From contig NZ_CP082284.1 in the NCBI RefSeq assembly GCF_019880225.1, positions 1,488,001 through 1,552,000 of the forward strand: a DNA stretch of 64,000 bases, given 5' to 3'. The notes under the pieces are model-generated. The model worked only from the letters and a program-made list of their open reading frames with translations. It did no database searches and had not been told where the DNA came from. Shown here piece by piece: positions 1 through 8,689 of the stretch. Every line of letters begins with the position of its first letter. Position 1 is the stretch's first letter. Source of the stretch: Halobaculum rubrum. GTDB taxonomy: Archaea; Halobacteriota; Halobacteria; Halobacteriales; Haloferacaceae. Position numbers and translations under genes: made by a program.

Positions 1-654
1 GGAGTAGTGTGCGAGGCCGCCGTCGAGCGGTCGCCCGTCGTCGGCCGCGATAGCCGTAAAGCCCGGAGCGGCGGTGCCGTCCGTGGGGGGCGACATCGGC
101 GCGTCCAGCACCGCGTAACTGGGTCCCGTCTCGACGACGGTCCCGGTGCCGTCCCACGCGAGCGCCGTCACGTCCGCGTCGGCGACGAGCGGGAGCGACC
201 CCGACGCCCGGTAGGCGTTCTTCCCGTGCTCGCGGAACTCCAGGTGGACGTGGTTGTCGACCCAGCGGCCGAAGAACCCCGAGCGAACCAACTCGCCGAG
301 GGCGTCGCCGACGGCCACCTCGTCGCCCGCCTCGACCGCGGGATCGACGTGGAGCACGCGTGCGACGTGGTCGCCGGTGTCGATCACGATCAGGTGGTCG
401 TGGTCGACGGCGTACTCGCGGTCGGGGCAGCCCACGCTCCGGGTGTCGAGCACTTCGCCCGCGACCGGCGAGACGCCGGCGTTCGACTCGGGGTAGAGGT
501 CGACTGCACACGCGCGGTCGTGGGCCGGGTACGGCGAGTTGTACAGCGAGAACGTCCGGTAGCGCGCGAGCAGCGACTCGGGGAGGACGACCGGGGTAGT
601 CGCGTCCGTCTCGCCGTCGTCCGCCCGCGGCCGCTTCCCCGGCGACTTCTCCAT
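1..654 (-). CDS. M23/LytM-like metallopeptidase-fold protein (3' end outside window)
   Basis: This frame is open on the minus strand from the ATG at 654 to the window edge, 218 codons, with the C-terminus missing. The middle of the protein resembles the LytM/M23 peptidase fold. A His...Asp pair occurs in AHDRACAVDLYP near residue 50, and a later NHVHLEFREHG supplies the His-x-His pair near residue 140. Between them lie short beta-strand-like stretches (GDHVARVLHVDP, GDEVAVGDALGELV) typical of this beta-barrel. Haloarchaea lack peptidoglycan, so the substrate is unknown and the fold may have another use. No signal peptide is visible, so it may be cytoplasmic. It is divergent from the lipoate-ligase-like gene, with about 50 bases between them. 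Fold assignment is inferred from motifs only. Confidence 0.75.
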   Translation of the reverse strand, partial: MEKSPGKRPRADDGETDATTPVVLPESLLARYRTFSLYNSPYPAHDRACAVDLYPESNAGVSPVAGEVLDTRSVGCPDREYAVDHDHLIVIDTGDHVARVLHVDPAVEAGDEVAVGDALGELVRSGFFGRWVDNHVHLEFREHGKNAYRASGSLPLVADADVTALAWDGTGTVVETGPSYAVLDAPMSPPTDGTAAPGFTAIAADDGRPLDGGLAHYS

Positions 655-706
655 ACCCCGAACACGCGACGCAAGCGCTTAGGCGACCCGACTCCGAGCG
701 ACGGGC

Positions 707-1498
707 GTGACGAACAGCGACGGATCGGGGCGCGTTCGCGTGTACCGCGGCCGCCGAGCCGAGCGCGAGGTCGAGGGGAACGAGACCTCGGACGGCGAGC
801 GGGGAGGGACGACCCGCGAGTCCCGCGAGGCCGACCGCGCCGCGACCGCCGCGATGCTCGCGGAGGCCGGAGAGTCGGGCCTCCCCGCGCTCCGCGTGTG
901 GGCGCCGGGTCGCTCGCTCGCCTTCGGCCGCCGCGACGCACACGCCGACGGTTACGCCCGAGCGACGGCGGCGGCCCGCGAGCACGGCTTCCCCCCGGTC
1001 GAGCGCTCCGTCGGCGGCCGGGCGGTCGCGTACGCCGAGTCGACGCTAGCGTTCGCCCACGCGATACCGCTTGACGACGCTCGGGTCGGCCTGAACGACC
1101 GCTACGAGGACGCGACCTCGACGCTCGTCGCCGCCCTCCGCGACGCCGGCGCCGACGTGGAACGGGGGGAGCCGCCGGCCTCGTACTGCCCGGGCGACTA
1201 CTCCGTCCGCGTCGCGGGCGGCGGCAAGGTCGCGGGTATCGCCCAGCGCGTCCGCCAGGACGCCGCGCTCGTCTCCGGGTGCGTCACCGTCGCCGAGCGC
1301 GGGCCGATCCGGGCGGTGCTCGCCGCCGTCTACGACGCGCTCGGCGTGCCGTTCGATCCGGAGTCGGTCGGCTCCGTGGCGCGGGCGGGCGGCCCGAACG
1401 GTCCGACCGCGGTGCGGGAGGCGCTTGAAGCCGGGTTTGTCGAGGGTCGCGAGGTCGAGGTGCGCAACGTGGCCGACCTTCCGGCGGGCGACGGCTGA
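707..1498 (+). CDS. Lipoate-protein ligase A family protein
   Basis: A 263-residue protein of the biotin/lipoate A/B ligase family. These enzymes adenylate lipoate or octanoate and transfer it to lysines of E2 or GcvH domains. Family features are RSVGGRAVAYAE near residue 105 (the RR/SGGG-like nucleotide loop), SYCPGDYSVRV near 162, and GGKVAGIAQRV near 175, where Lys is the expected catalytic residue. The N-terminal 35 residues are acidic and poorly conserved in style. The start is a GTG at 707, just after the divergent promoter region; no in-frame ATG upstream looks better. The acceptor substrate (lipoylation, or a related acylation) cannot be told from sequence. A dihydrolipoamide dehydrogenase lies 13 kb downstream, consistent with lipoate use in this organism. 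Confidence 0.8.
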   Translation: MTNSDGSGRVRVYRGRRAEREVEGNETSDGERGGTTRESREADRAATAAMLAEAGESGLPALRVWAPGRSLAFGRRDAHADGYARATAAAREHGFPPVERSVGGRAVAYAESTLAFAHAIPLDDARVGLNDRYEDATSTLVAALRDAGADVERGEPPASYCPGDYSVRVAGGGKVAGIAQRVRQDAALVSGCVTVAERGPIRAVLAAVYDALGVPFDPESVGSVARAGGPNGPTAVREALEAGFVEGREVEVRNVADLPAGDG

Positions 1499-1537
1499 TC
1501 CGCGGAACTTACGCCCGGTGCCCGCGCACCACCGCCA

Positions 1538-2854
1538 ATGAGCACGCTGTTCAGGAACGCCACGCTCGCGGACGGCCGCGTCCGCGACGTGCTGGTCGAG
1601 GGCGAGACGATCGCGCGGGTGGCGGACGGAGGCACCGTCGGTCGCGTCGACGCAGCCGACGACGTCGGCTGCGACGGAAAGCATCTCCTCCCGGGCGCTA
1701 TCGACGCGCACGTCCACTTCCGCGAGCCGGGATTCGCGCACAAGGAGGACTGGCACACCGGGTCGCGCTCGGCCGCCGCCGGCGGCGTCACCACCGTCGT
1801 CGACCAGCCGAACACCGACCCGCCGACAGTGACGGGCGCGGCAGTCGACGAGAAGGCCGACCTCGCGGCGAAGTCGCTCGTCGACTTCGGGATCAACGGG
1901 GGCGTCACGGCCGACTGGGACCCCGACTCGCTGTTCGAGCGCCCGCTGTTCGCGCTCGGGGAGGTGTTCCTCGCCGACTCCACCGGCGACATGGGGATCG
2001 AGGCGGACCTGTTCGCCGACGCCGTCGCCCGCGCGGCCGCCGAGGACACGGTCGTCACCGTCCACGCGGAGGACGCGGACCTGTTCGACCGGGCGGCCCT
2101 GGATCGCGCCGGCGACGGAACCGGCCGCGACGCCGATGTCGACGCCTGGAGCGCCTACCGAACCGCCGAAGCCGAGGCCGCCGCCGTCGAGCGCGCGCTG
2201 GAGGTCGGCGCCGACTCCGACGCCGCCATCCACATCGCCCACACCTCGACGCCGGAGGGGATCGACGCCGCCAGCGACGCGGGCGCCACCTGCGAGGTGA
2301 CGCCGCACCACCTGTTCCTCTCGCGTGAGGACGCCGGCGACCTCGGCACCTTCGGCCGGATGAACCCGCCGCTCCGCAGCGAGAAACGTCGGGAGGCGGT
2401 GTTCGAGCGCGTCGCCGACGGCACGGTCGACATCGTCGCCACCGACCACGCTCCCCACACCCGCGCGGAGAAGGCGGCGAGCGTCCGGGATGCCCCCTCG
2501 GGCGTACCCGGCGTCGAGACGATGCTCCCGCTGCTCTTGCAGGAGGTCCGCGAGGGCACCCTCGAGTTGGAGCGCGTGCGCGACCTCGTCGCCGCGAACC
2601 CGGCGGCGATCTTCGACGTGCCGGGGAAGGGGCGGATCGCGGAGGGCGCCGACGCAGACCTCGTGCTCGTCGACCTCGACTCGGCCCGCGAGATCCGCGG
2701 CGACGACCTCCACTCGACGTGCGGGTGGACGCCGTTCGAGCGCCGTGAAGCAGTCTTCCCGGAGTTGACCCTCGTCCGCGGATACGTCGCGTACGACGCC
2801 CGCGGCGACGGCGAGGCGTTCGGGGACGCGATCGGCGAGAACGTTCGCGGGTAG
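1538..2854 (+). CDS. pyrC: Dihydroorotase
   Basis: A 438-residue amidohydrolase of the cyclic amidohydrolase family, catalysing reversible cyclisation of carbamoyl-aspartate to dihydroorotate in pyrimidine biosynthesis. The metal-binding DAHVHFREPG spans residues 56-65, with His58 and His60. SAAAGGVTTVVDQPNT follows near residue 80. Further metal-ligand histidines appear in TVHAEDADL and HIAHTSTPEG. The catalytic ATDHAPHT lies near 301-308, with Asp303. Length matches type I dihydroorotases. The ATG at 1538 follows the upstream gene by about 40 bases, so the two may be read from closely placed promoters or together. Allantoinase or hydantoinase are alternatives in the superfamily, but the FREPG and DQPNT motifs favour dihydroorotase. 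Confidence 0.93.
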   Translation: MSTLFRNATLADGRVRDVLVEGETIARVADGGTVGRVDAADDVGCDGKHLLPGAIDAHVHFREPGFAHKEDWHTGSRSAAAGGVTTVVDQPNTDPPTVTGAAVDEKADLAAKSLVDFGINGGVTADWDPDSLFERPLFALGEVFLADSTGDMGIEADLFADAVARAAAEDTVVTVHAEDADLFDRAALDRAGDGTGRDADVDAWSAYRTAEAEAAAVERALEVGADSDAAIHIAHTSTPEGIDAASDAGATCEVTPHHLFLSREDAGDLGTFGRMNPPLRSEKRREAVFERVADGTVDIVATDHAPHTRAEKAASVRDAPSGVPGVETMLPLLLQEVREGTLELERVRDLVAANPAAIFDVPGKGRIAEGADADLVLVDLDSAREIRGDDLHSTCGWTPFERREAVFPELTLVRGYVAYDARGDGEAFGDAIGENVRG

Positions 2855-2943
2855 CCGTCGCGAGCGACACGTCCGGCGGTCGGGCGTCGCCGTCGCGACT
2901 CCACACGGCAACGGTTTTCCCCACGCGCCGCCGCCGGTGGTGT

Positions 2944-3486
2944 ATGGCCGGTAGCCACCCGCTCGCTGGATACACCGAGTTCTGGGACGACGTGATGGCC
3001 GACATGGAGGCCACCGCCGAGGAGTACCGCGAGGCGGGCTGGAACGTGCTCGAACTCCACCCGGGCGACGTGACGCCCCTGCCCAACGTCTCCACCGACG
3101 GCACGGGGATCGAGGTGGACCGCACCGGGTTCGACGTGCTCCTCCCGGGCGACGAGTTCGCCGCCGCACAGGAACTCGTCGAGGGGCTGGAGGTGACCGA
3201 CGAGACTTCGGCGGCGTTCGACGAGTACGACGCCTACCGCGCCCGGCAGTCGGATGTGGTGTTCCTCGTCGTCGTGATGAAAGCCGAGACCGCCGGCGAG
3301 GCGGTCGCGTTCCCGCTGTACTACGCCGAGGAGCAGGCCGAACCGATGCTGGAACGCGCCGATGCCGCGGGCGAACTCCGCGCGTACCTCCGCCCGCTCG
3401 ACGACTCCGAGCGCGTCGTGTTCTCGCTGTCGGACCCCGAGACGCTGTTCCCCGAGAACCGGGACGAACCCACGACCGAGGAGTAA
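2944..3486 (+). CDS. Conserved haloarchaeal protein of unknown function
   Basis: A 180-residue acidic soluble protein. I do not recognise a characterised domain; from memory it resembles a haloarchaeal DUF family (possibly DUF7529). It has an N-terminal helical segment (HPLAGYTEFWDDVMADMEAT, then AAEEYREAGW), the phrase LELHPGDVTPLP near residue 40, and a hydrophobic strand VVFLVVVMKAE near residue 102. There is no signal peptide, membrane segment or cysteine cluster. The ATG at 2944 follows the text gttttccccacg, a plausible weak TATA region about 30 bases upstream. It lies between dihydroorotase and a convergent nicotinamidase gene. Confidence 0.75.
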   Translation: MAGSHPLAGYTEFWDDVMADMEATAEEYREAGWNVLELHPGDVTPLPNVSTDGTGIEVDRTGFDVLLPGDEFAAAQELVEGLEVTDETSAAFDEYDAYRARQSDVVFLVVVMKAETAGEAVAFPLYYAEEQAEPMLERADAAGELRAYLRPLDDSERVVFSLSDPETLFPENRDEPTTEE

Positions 3487-3541
3487 CGCGGGAGACGGGC
3501 CGTCGCCGTCATCGACGGCGGCGGTCGGGCGTTCGCCGATC

Positions 3542-4129
3542 CTACACGAACGTCACGTCCGCCAGCGTCGCGGTCTCGCCGAACAGCCAGTCGGCGTGGT
3601 CGACGGCGTACTCGCGGTGGTCCTCGGTGATGTACCCGAGCGCGTCCTCGACGACGACCGGCCGGTAATCGCGCAGCCCCGCGGAGCCGGCGGTGTGAAG
3701 GACGCAGACGTTCGCGAGCGTTCCACAGATCAGCAGGTCGTCGACGCCGCGGGCGTCGAGCCACCCCTCCAACTCGGTGTCGTGGAACGCGTCGTAGGTG
3801 TGTTTCTCGACGACGTGATCCGCGTCCCTCGTCGGGAGGTCCTCGACGAGTTCCGCGTCCCAACTCCCCTCGACGACGTGTTCGCCCCAGCGGTCGAACT
3901 CGTCGTAGTAATGGGTGTCCTCGAACTGTTCGGACGGGTGGACGTCTCGGGTGTAGACGACGCGCGCGCCGGCGTCGCTCGCGCGCTCGACGAGCGTCCG
4001 GACGGGATCGATGGCCGCCGCGCTGGGCTCGGCGTAGAGGCTCCCGTCGGGGTGACAGAACCCGTTCTGCATGTCGACGACGACGACGGCGGTTCGGGAG
4101 GAGTCGAACGCGTCCTGATCTGAGACCAT
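3542..4129 (-). CDS. Nicotinamidase-like cysteine hydrolase (isochorismatase fold)
   Basis: A 195-residue isochorismatase-like hydrolase. The catalytic triad expected for nicotinamidase is visible: Asp19 in VVVVDMQNGF, Lys109 in VVEKHTYDAF, and Cys142 in GTLANVCVLHTA. The DMQNGFCHPDGSL stretch is typical of PncA-type enzymes, which convert nicotinamide to nicotinate in NAD salvage. Aromatic and acidic residues (HYYDEFDRWGEH) fit a halophilic member. A nicotinate phosphoribosyltransferase, the next enzyme of the same pathway, lies 2 kb away, which supports the nicotinamidase reading over a generic cysteine hydrolase. The gene is divergent from the HELVH surface-protein gene. Confidence 0.85.
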   Translation of the reverse strand: MVSDQDAFDSSRTAVVVVDMQNGFCHPDGSLYAEPSAAAIDPVRTLVERASDAGARVVYTRDVHPSEQFEDTHYYDEFDRWGEHVVEGSWDAELVEDLPTRDADHVVEKHTYDAFHDTELEGWLDARGVDDLLICGTLANVCVLHTAGSAGLRDYRPVVVEDALGYITEDHREYAVDHADWLFGETATLADVTFV

Positions 4130-4325
4130 GGCCGACGCTTCGGACCGGGATCACAAAACCGATCGGCGGGCGCTCCGTCGCGGTCGACGTGGTCGTGTGT
4201 GCTCCGGCGCAGCGGTCCGTTCGTGTCGCGGTGCGGACTCCGAGCCCATGAACTCGCGGTCGAACGGACGACGTGGCGGTTGTGGTTCGGACAAGGTACT
4301 TCTACCCCCGGACCAATGCGGGGAT

Positions 4326-6041
4326 ATGCGACGATCGGCCCCGCATCCGCTCTCGCGACTCGGCGCCCTCGTGCTCGCGCTCGCGCTCGTGTGTACCGCC
4401 GCGGCGCCGCCGCTCGCTGCGGCGGCGTCCCCCGCCGCGGACGCGGGGACCGACCGGCTCGCGGACGGGAGCGCGACCGCGTCTCAACAGGAAGCCCGGC
4501 CGGACCCCGAGTCCGACGTGATCGGGTGGGAGGGCGGCTACTGGCACAACGAGAGTATCGACGTCGATCAGTCCGACGGGTTGAGCGACGAGGAACTCGA
4601 CGCGTACGTGTCCCGCGCGATGGCCCGCGTCGAGTACCTCCGCGAGGCGGAGTTCGACTCCGACGTTCCGGTGTCGATCATCACCCGCGAGGAGTACCGC
4701 AACCGGAGTTCGGGCGGCGGCAGCGGCGATGCGTCCCGAACCGAGTTCAACCGCTGGAACGATCAGGTGTGGGAGGGGCTGTTCATCGTCGGCGAGTCGA
4801 CCGGCTCCGGCGACGCGATCGGCCAGACCACCGGGTCGTCGGTGCTCGGCTTCTACTCGCCGACACGCGACGAGATCACGATCGTCACCGACTCGCCGGA
4901 CTCGCCGACGATCGACAACGCGACGCTGGTCCACGAGCTGGTCCACGCCCTGCAGGACCAGCGCTACGACCTGACGAACGAGACGTACCGCGCCTCCACT
5001 CAGGACGGAGACCTCGCGATCGACGGCGTCGTCGAGGGGGAGGCGAACTACATCGAGACCAACTACGCCCGGCGCTGCGGCGCCGAGTGGGAGTGCGTCG
5101 ACACGCCGCAAGCGAGCGGTGGCGGCGGGGGCGGCGGTGGGGGCCCCAACCTCGGCGTCCTGTTGACGCTGCTCAACCCCTACTCCGACGGGCCGGTGTA
5201 CGTGAACGAGATCATCGAGGAGGGAGGCTGGGACGCCTTCGACGAGCGGTTCCGGAACCCGCCGGTCTCCTCGAAGCAGGTCATCCACCGGACCGACGCG
5301 ACGCCGCGGCCCATCGAGTTCACCGACGAGGGGACGAACGGCTGGAGCACGTTCCCGCGCGACAACCCGCGGCTCGGCCAGAACGGCTCCGACACCGTGG
5401 GCGAGGCGTCGATCTACGCGATGTTCTGGTATCAGGCACGGGAGTACCAAGCCGACACGATCGACTCGAACAGCCTGTTCCAGACGAGCGACCCGTACGA
5501 CACGTACAACTACGACGCCGAGCCCTCGAACGGATGGGCCAACGACCGGCTGTTCCCGTACCGAAACGGCGAGGGTGACGACGCCGAGTACGGCTACGTG
5601 TGGATCACCGAGTGGGACACCGAGGCCGACGCGCGGGAGTTCCACGACACGTACCTCCGGATGCTCGAGGCCCACGACGTCCGCGAGACCGACGAAGGGT
5701 ACTACGTCGTCCCCGACGGCCCCTTCGCCGACGCGTTCCTCGTCAGACTCGACGGCGAGCGGGTCACGATCGTGAACGGCCCAACCGTCGACGACGTGCG
5801 GGACATCCGTCCGACGATGGACCCCGCCGAAACGGGGGCCGACGAAACCGAGAGCGGAACCGACGCGACGGCCACAGCAACGGACACTGCCGCCGGTGAG
5901 GCCGGCGGCGACAGCGGGGACAACGGCGCGGGCGGCGACGACACGTCCGACACGACCGAGGTCGGCGGCGCCGGGTTCGGGTTCGGGGTCGCGGCCGTCG
6001 CGGTGGCGATCGCGGGACTGTCGGCTCGGCGGCGCCGCTGA
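4326..6041 (+). CDS. Secreted HELVH surface protein, Hvo_1808-like, C-terminally anchored
   Basis: A 571-residue secreted protein. The start is placed at the ATG at 4326 because it begins a clear Sec signal peptide (two Arg, then a long Leu/Ala-rich core). The frame is open 198 bases further upstream, but that part is basic and out of character. A gluzincin-type motif LVHELVHALQDQ gives His203, Glu204 and His207, and VVEGEANY about 30 residues later could supply the third ligand, so a zinc metallopeptidase is plausible. A Gly tract at about 268-277 is a likely linker. The C-terminus is Thr/Asp-rich, then GGAGFGFG, a hydrophobic helix and Arg-rich end. This resembles PGF-CTERM anchoring but lacks an exact PGF. 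It resembles the Hvo_1808 surface-protein family from memory. Confidence 0.85.
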   Translation: MRRSAPHPLSRLGALVLALALVCTAAAPPLAAAASPAADAGTDRLADGSATASQQEARPDPESDVIGWEGGYWHNESIDVDQSDGLSDEELDAYVSRAMARVEYLREAEFDSDVPVSIITREEYRNRSSGGGSGDASRTEFNRWNDQVWEGLFIVGESTGSGDAIGQTTGSSVLGFYSPTRDEITIVTDSPDSPTIDNATLVHELVHALQDQRYDLTNETYRASTQDGDLAIDGVVEGEANYIETNYARRCGAEWECVDTPQASGGGGGGGGGPNLGVLLTLLNPYSDGPVYVNEIIEEGGWDAFDERFRNPPVSSKQVIHRTDATPRPIEFTDEGTNGWSTFPRDNPRLGQNGSDTVGEASIYAMFWYQAREYQADTIDSNSLFQTSDPYDTYNYDAEPSNGWANDRLFPYRNGEGDDAEYGYVWITEWDTEADAREFHDTYLRMLEAHDVRETDEGYYVVPDGPFADAFLVRLDGERVTIVNGPTVDDVRDIRPTMDPAETGADETESGTDATATATDTAAGEAGGDSGDNGAGGDDTSDTTEVGGAGFGFGVAAVAVAIAGLSARRRR

Positions 6042-6109
6042 CCGCGGCGGCTCCGACGTCGATCCGCGGATGGCGTGACTTTTTGCGTCGTCCCGGCGAA
6101 TCCGGGGAC

Positions 6110-7273
6110 ATGACCTCCTCGCCCCCCGCGTTCGACATCGTCGGGGCCGACGCCGTCCGCGACGGGTCGGCGACGGACGCGTACTTCGATCGGACCGTCG
6201 AGACGCTGCGCCACGCCGACCGGAACCCGACGGTCGTCGCCGAGGTGACCGCCGACCAGTTCCCCGACGGCGACTTCGAACTGTTCGCGGGTGTGAAGGA
6301 CGCTGCCGCGCTGTTGGCCGGGCATGCGGTCGACGCGGACGCGCTCCCCGAGGGAACGCTGTTCGACGGCGGTCCGGTGCTCCGCATCGAGGGGACGTAC
6401 CTGGAGTTCGCGGCGCTGGAGACCTCGCTGCTCGGCTTCCTCTCGCACGCCTCCGGCGTCGCCACGGCGGCGCTGGAGTGTCGCCGCGCGGCGCCCGAGT
6501 CGAACGTGCTCTCCTTCGGCGCGCGTCACGTCCACCCCTCGATCGCCGCGATGGTCGAGCGCAGCGCGCTCGTCGGCGGCTTCGACGGCTTCTCGCACGT
6601 CGCCGCCGGCGAGACGCTCGGTCGCGAGCCGTCGGGGACGATGCCCCACGCGCTGCTCATCTGCTTCGGCCGCGGCAACCAGGCGGACGCCTGGCGCGCC
6701 TTCGACGAGGCCGTCCCCGAGTCGGTGCCGCGGATCGCGCTGTGTGACACCTTCTCCGACGAGAAGGAGGAGGTGCTCCGGGCGGTCGAGACGCTCGGCG
6801 ACCGCCTCGACGGCGTCCGCCTCGACACCACCGGCTCCCGCCGGGGCGACTTCCGCCACATCGTCCGCGAGGTGCAGTGGGAGCTCGACGCCCGCGGCTA
6901 CCCCGACGTCGACGTGTTCCTCTCGGGTGGACTCGGGCCGACCGAACTCCGGAGCCTCCGGGACGTCGCCGACGGGTTCGGCGTCGGCGGCTACGTCTCC
7001 AACGCAGACCCCGTCGACTTCGCGCTCGACATCGTCGAGGTCGACGGCGAACCGGCGGCCAAGCGCGGGAAGCTCTCTGGCGTGAAGGAGGTGTACCGCA
7101 CGCCCGACGGGGGCCACCACGTCGGTCTCCGCGGGCGCGAGGGCCCCGACGGCGGCGAGTCGCTCATGGAACCGCTGATCCGCGACGGCGAGGTCGTTCG
7201 GGAGTTCGACATCGACGACGCGGCGGGGCGGGCGCTGGCGGACGCGACGGCGGTCGGGTTCGGCGGGGAGTAG
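6110..7273 (+). CDS. pncB: Nicotinate phosphoribosyltransferase
   Basis: A 387-residue enzyme of the archaeal-type nicotinate phosphoribosyltransferase family, making nicotinate mononucleotide from nicotinate and PRPP for NAD salvage. Supporting segments are ASGVATAALE near residue 113, the FGARHVHPSIA block near 135, SGTMPHALL near 175 (a family signature), ALCDTFSDEK near 208, GVRLDTTGSR near 238, and FLSGGLGP near 270. The shorter length fits the archaeal/thermophile type rather than the longer bacterial PncB. ATG 6110 is preferred to an upstream TTG because a T-rich TATA-like stretch (gactttttgc) sits about 28 bases before it. With the nicotinamidase at 3542 it forms a two-step salvage route split by an unrelated surface-protein gene. 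Confidence 0.9.
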   Translation: MTSSPPAFDIVGADAVRDGSATDAYFDRTVETLRHADRNPTVVAEVTADQFPDGDFELFAGVKDAAALLAGHAVDADALPEGTLFDGGPVLRIEGTYLEFAALETSLLGFLSHASGVATAALECRRAAPESNVLSFGARHVHPSIAAMVERSALVGGFDGFSHVAAGETLGREPSGTMPHALLICFGRGNQADAWRAFDEAVPESVPRIALCDTFSDEKEEVLRAVETLGDRLDGVRLDTTGSRRGDFRHIVREVQWELDARGYPDVDVFLSGGLGPTELRSLRDVADGFGVGGYVSNADPVDFALDIVEVDGEPAAKRGKLSGVKEVYRTPDGGHHVGLRGREGPDGGESLMEPLIRDGEVVREFDIDDAAGRALADATAVGFGGE

Positions 7274-7346
7274 CCGGACCGACTCGAGCCATCGTCGAGT
7301 CAGCGGGGGCACAAGACGTTTACCACGACCGCGGCTCGGTCCGGCG

Positions 7347-7862
7347 ATGCCCTCCAGACGCGACCTGCTTCGGACCGGCGCGGCCGGCCTCGCGGCGAGC
7401 GCGACCGCCGCCGTCGCCGGCTGTGGGTTCCACTCGCCGTCCTCGCTCGATCACGCGTTCACCGCCGACACCGACCCAGCCCCGTCGGCGTTCGACTGCG
7501 ACGGCCACGCGGTTCGCCTGACCGTCGACCCCCCACCGTCCGGAGCGGCCGAGAGCGGTCCCGCCCTCCGACTCCGTGGCCAACTCCCGTCGTTCGATCC
7601 GTCGTGCGAGCGGCTCACCAGCGAGTTGGTACGCGGCCCCGAGGGACTGTACTACGGGGTGACCGTCGCCGTCGAGAAACGGGGGTGGCCCGACCCGTGC
7701 GACGGTACGGCGGGACCGGTCGCGTACAGCCTCACGTCGTCGGTCGACCCGACCGGGCTCCCGCTTCGTGTCGACCACGTCCGCGGCGAGTCGACGCCGT
7801 TCGAGACAGAGTTCGAGGAGGCGGCCGTGGCGGGAGACGACCCCGCCGAGGCCGGCTGCTGA
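7347..7862 (+). CDS. Tat-exported lipoprotein of unknown function
   Basis: A 171-residue protein with a twin-arginine signal peptide (SRRDLLRTGAAGLAAS) followed by a lipobox ending at Cys27 (AVAGCGF). It is therefore expected outside the membrane, lipid-anchored. The mature part is about 145 residues with further cysteines at CDGHAV, DPSCERL, DPCDGTAG and a terminal Cys, which could form disulfides. No enzymatic motif is seen. The function is unknown. The ATG at 7347 lies about 28 bases after a cgtttacc TATA-like sequence, consistent with a leaderless transcript. Confidence 0.8.
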   Translation: MPSRRDLLRTGAAGLAASATAAVAGCGFHSPSSLDHAFTADTDPAPSAFDCDGHAVRLTVDPPPSGAAESGPALRLRGQLPSFDPSCERLTSELVRGPEGLYYGVTVAVEKRGWPDPCDGTAGPVAYSLTSSVDPTGLPLRVDHVRGESTPFETEFEEAAVAGDDPAEAGC

Positions 7863-7926
7863 GCGAGACTGAGCGGCACCGCTCGCGGATTCTGTTCGGC
7901 GGAGAAGCCCGTCTGTCGGGGGGCGC

Positions 7927-8529
7927 TTACAGCTGTTCGACGGAGCCGCCGTCCTCGCGCTCGCGGAACACCTGGCCGTCGATGAGCGTCACCATCGTGT
8001 CGTCGTCCTGCCATGCCATCGGCGAGAGGCCGGCCTTACGGCAGACACGCGAGAGGAACCGTTCCTTGCTCCAGTCGTTCTCGACCGGGATCGTCGGGTA
8101 CAGCCAGCCGTGCTTGCCGTTGTGGTCGATTGCGACGCCGTGGCGGCCGAGCTCGAGGTCCTCCACGGGGTCGTTGGTGAGCGTGACGCCGGAGACGACA
8201 CACGCGGAGACGACCACGGAGTCGAGCTCCTTCGGCTCCAGTTCGGAGCCGCCGGTGTCGTCGGAGGCCGCCTTGATCGCCGCCTCGACGATGGCGTGAC
8301 CGAGCTGGTCTTTCCCTCGATACGACCCGGCACAGCCTCGCATCCGCCCGCGGCCGCGGGTGGACTGGAGCCGGACGAACGCGCCCGTCCTGGCGTAGAA
8401 CGCGTCGCGCATACTCCCGGGCTGTTCACGCTGGCCCTGGAGGACGAACGCTTCGACCGACTCCCGAGCGAGTTCGACCGCGCGTGCACCGTCCTCGTAG
8501 GTGAGCCGCACGGCCTTCGCTTCGGACAT
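7927..8529 (-). CDS. AMMECR1 domain protein (TIGR00296 family)
   Basis: A 200-residue AMMECR1-family protein. The diagnostic block GRMRGCAGSYRG near residue 60 corresponds to the LRGCIG motif conserved from archaea to humans. VSVVV-like strands, SGVTLTNDPVEDL near 115 and GVAIDHNGKHGWLYPTIPVE near 130 complete the fold. The biochemical role of the family is not settled. In other archaea it is often seen near MEMO-like or radical-SAM genes, which are not visible here. It is transcribed away from the RNase P RNA gene, and the region between them contains the promoters for both. Confidence 0.9.
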   Translation of the reverse strand: MSEAKAVRLTYEDGARAVELARESVEAFVLQGQREQPGSMRDAFYARTGAFVRLQSTRGRGRMRGCAGSYRGKDQLGHAIVEAAIKAASDDTGGSELEPKELDSVVVSACVVSGVTLTNDPVEDLELGRHGVAIDHNGKHGWLYPTIPVENDWSKERFLSRVCRKAGLSPMAWQDDDTMVTLIDGQVFREREDGGSVEQL

Positions 8530-8659
8530 ACCACTGCTGGGGGCCGTGCCGACTTGAAGTCTTCCCTCTTCGTGCGAGTTACTCCCACGCTATCTTCGGA
8601 GCGGCGGCGAGCCGACCGATCGCGGCCGCCTCACGCGCGCCCGTCGCGCCCCCGAACGC

Positions 8660-8665
8660 TTTATC
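8660..8665 (+). promoter_or_regulatory. TATA-like box of the RNase P RNA gene
   Basis: The sequence around 8659-8665 reads ctttatc in an otherwise GC-rich stretch. It is about 25-30 bases before the inferred 5' end of the RNase P RNA, the spacing expected for a haloarchaeal TATA box. Confidence 0.55.
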
Positions 8666-8689
8666 CCGGGGAACGGCCTACCTCGAACC

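Noticed and set aside
1046-3169. A 707-codon open frame opposite lipoate ligase and dihydroorotase
   Set aside because: It is a shadow of the dihydroorotase gene, whose HVH, DQPNT and TDHAPH motifs are decisive.
4128-4325. A longer start for the HELVH surface protein
   Set aside because: It would put about 66 basic residues before an otherwise perfect signal peptide.
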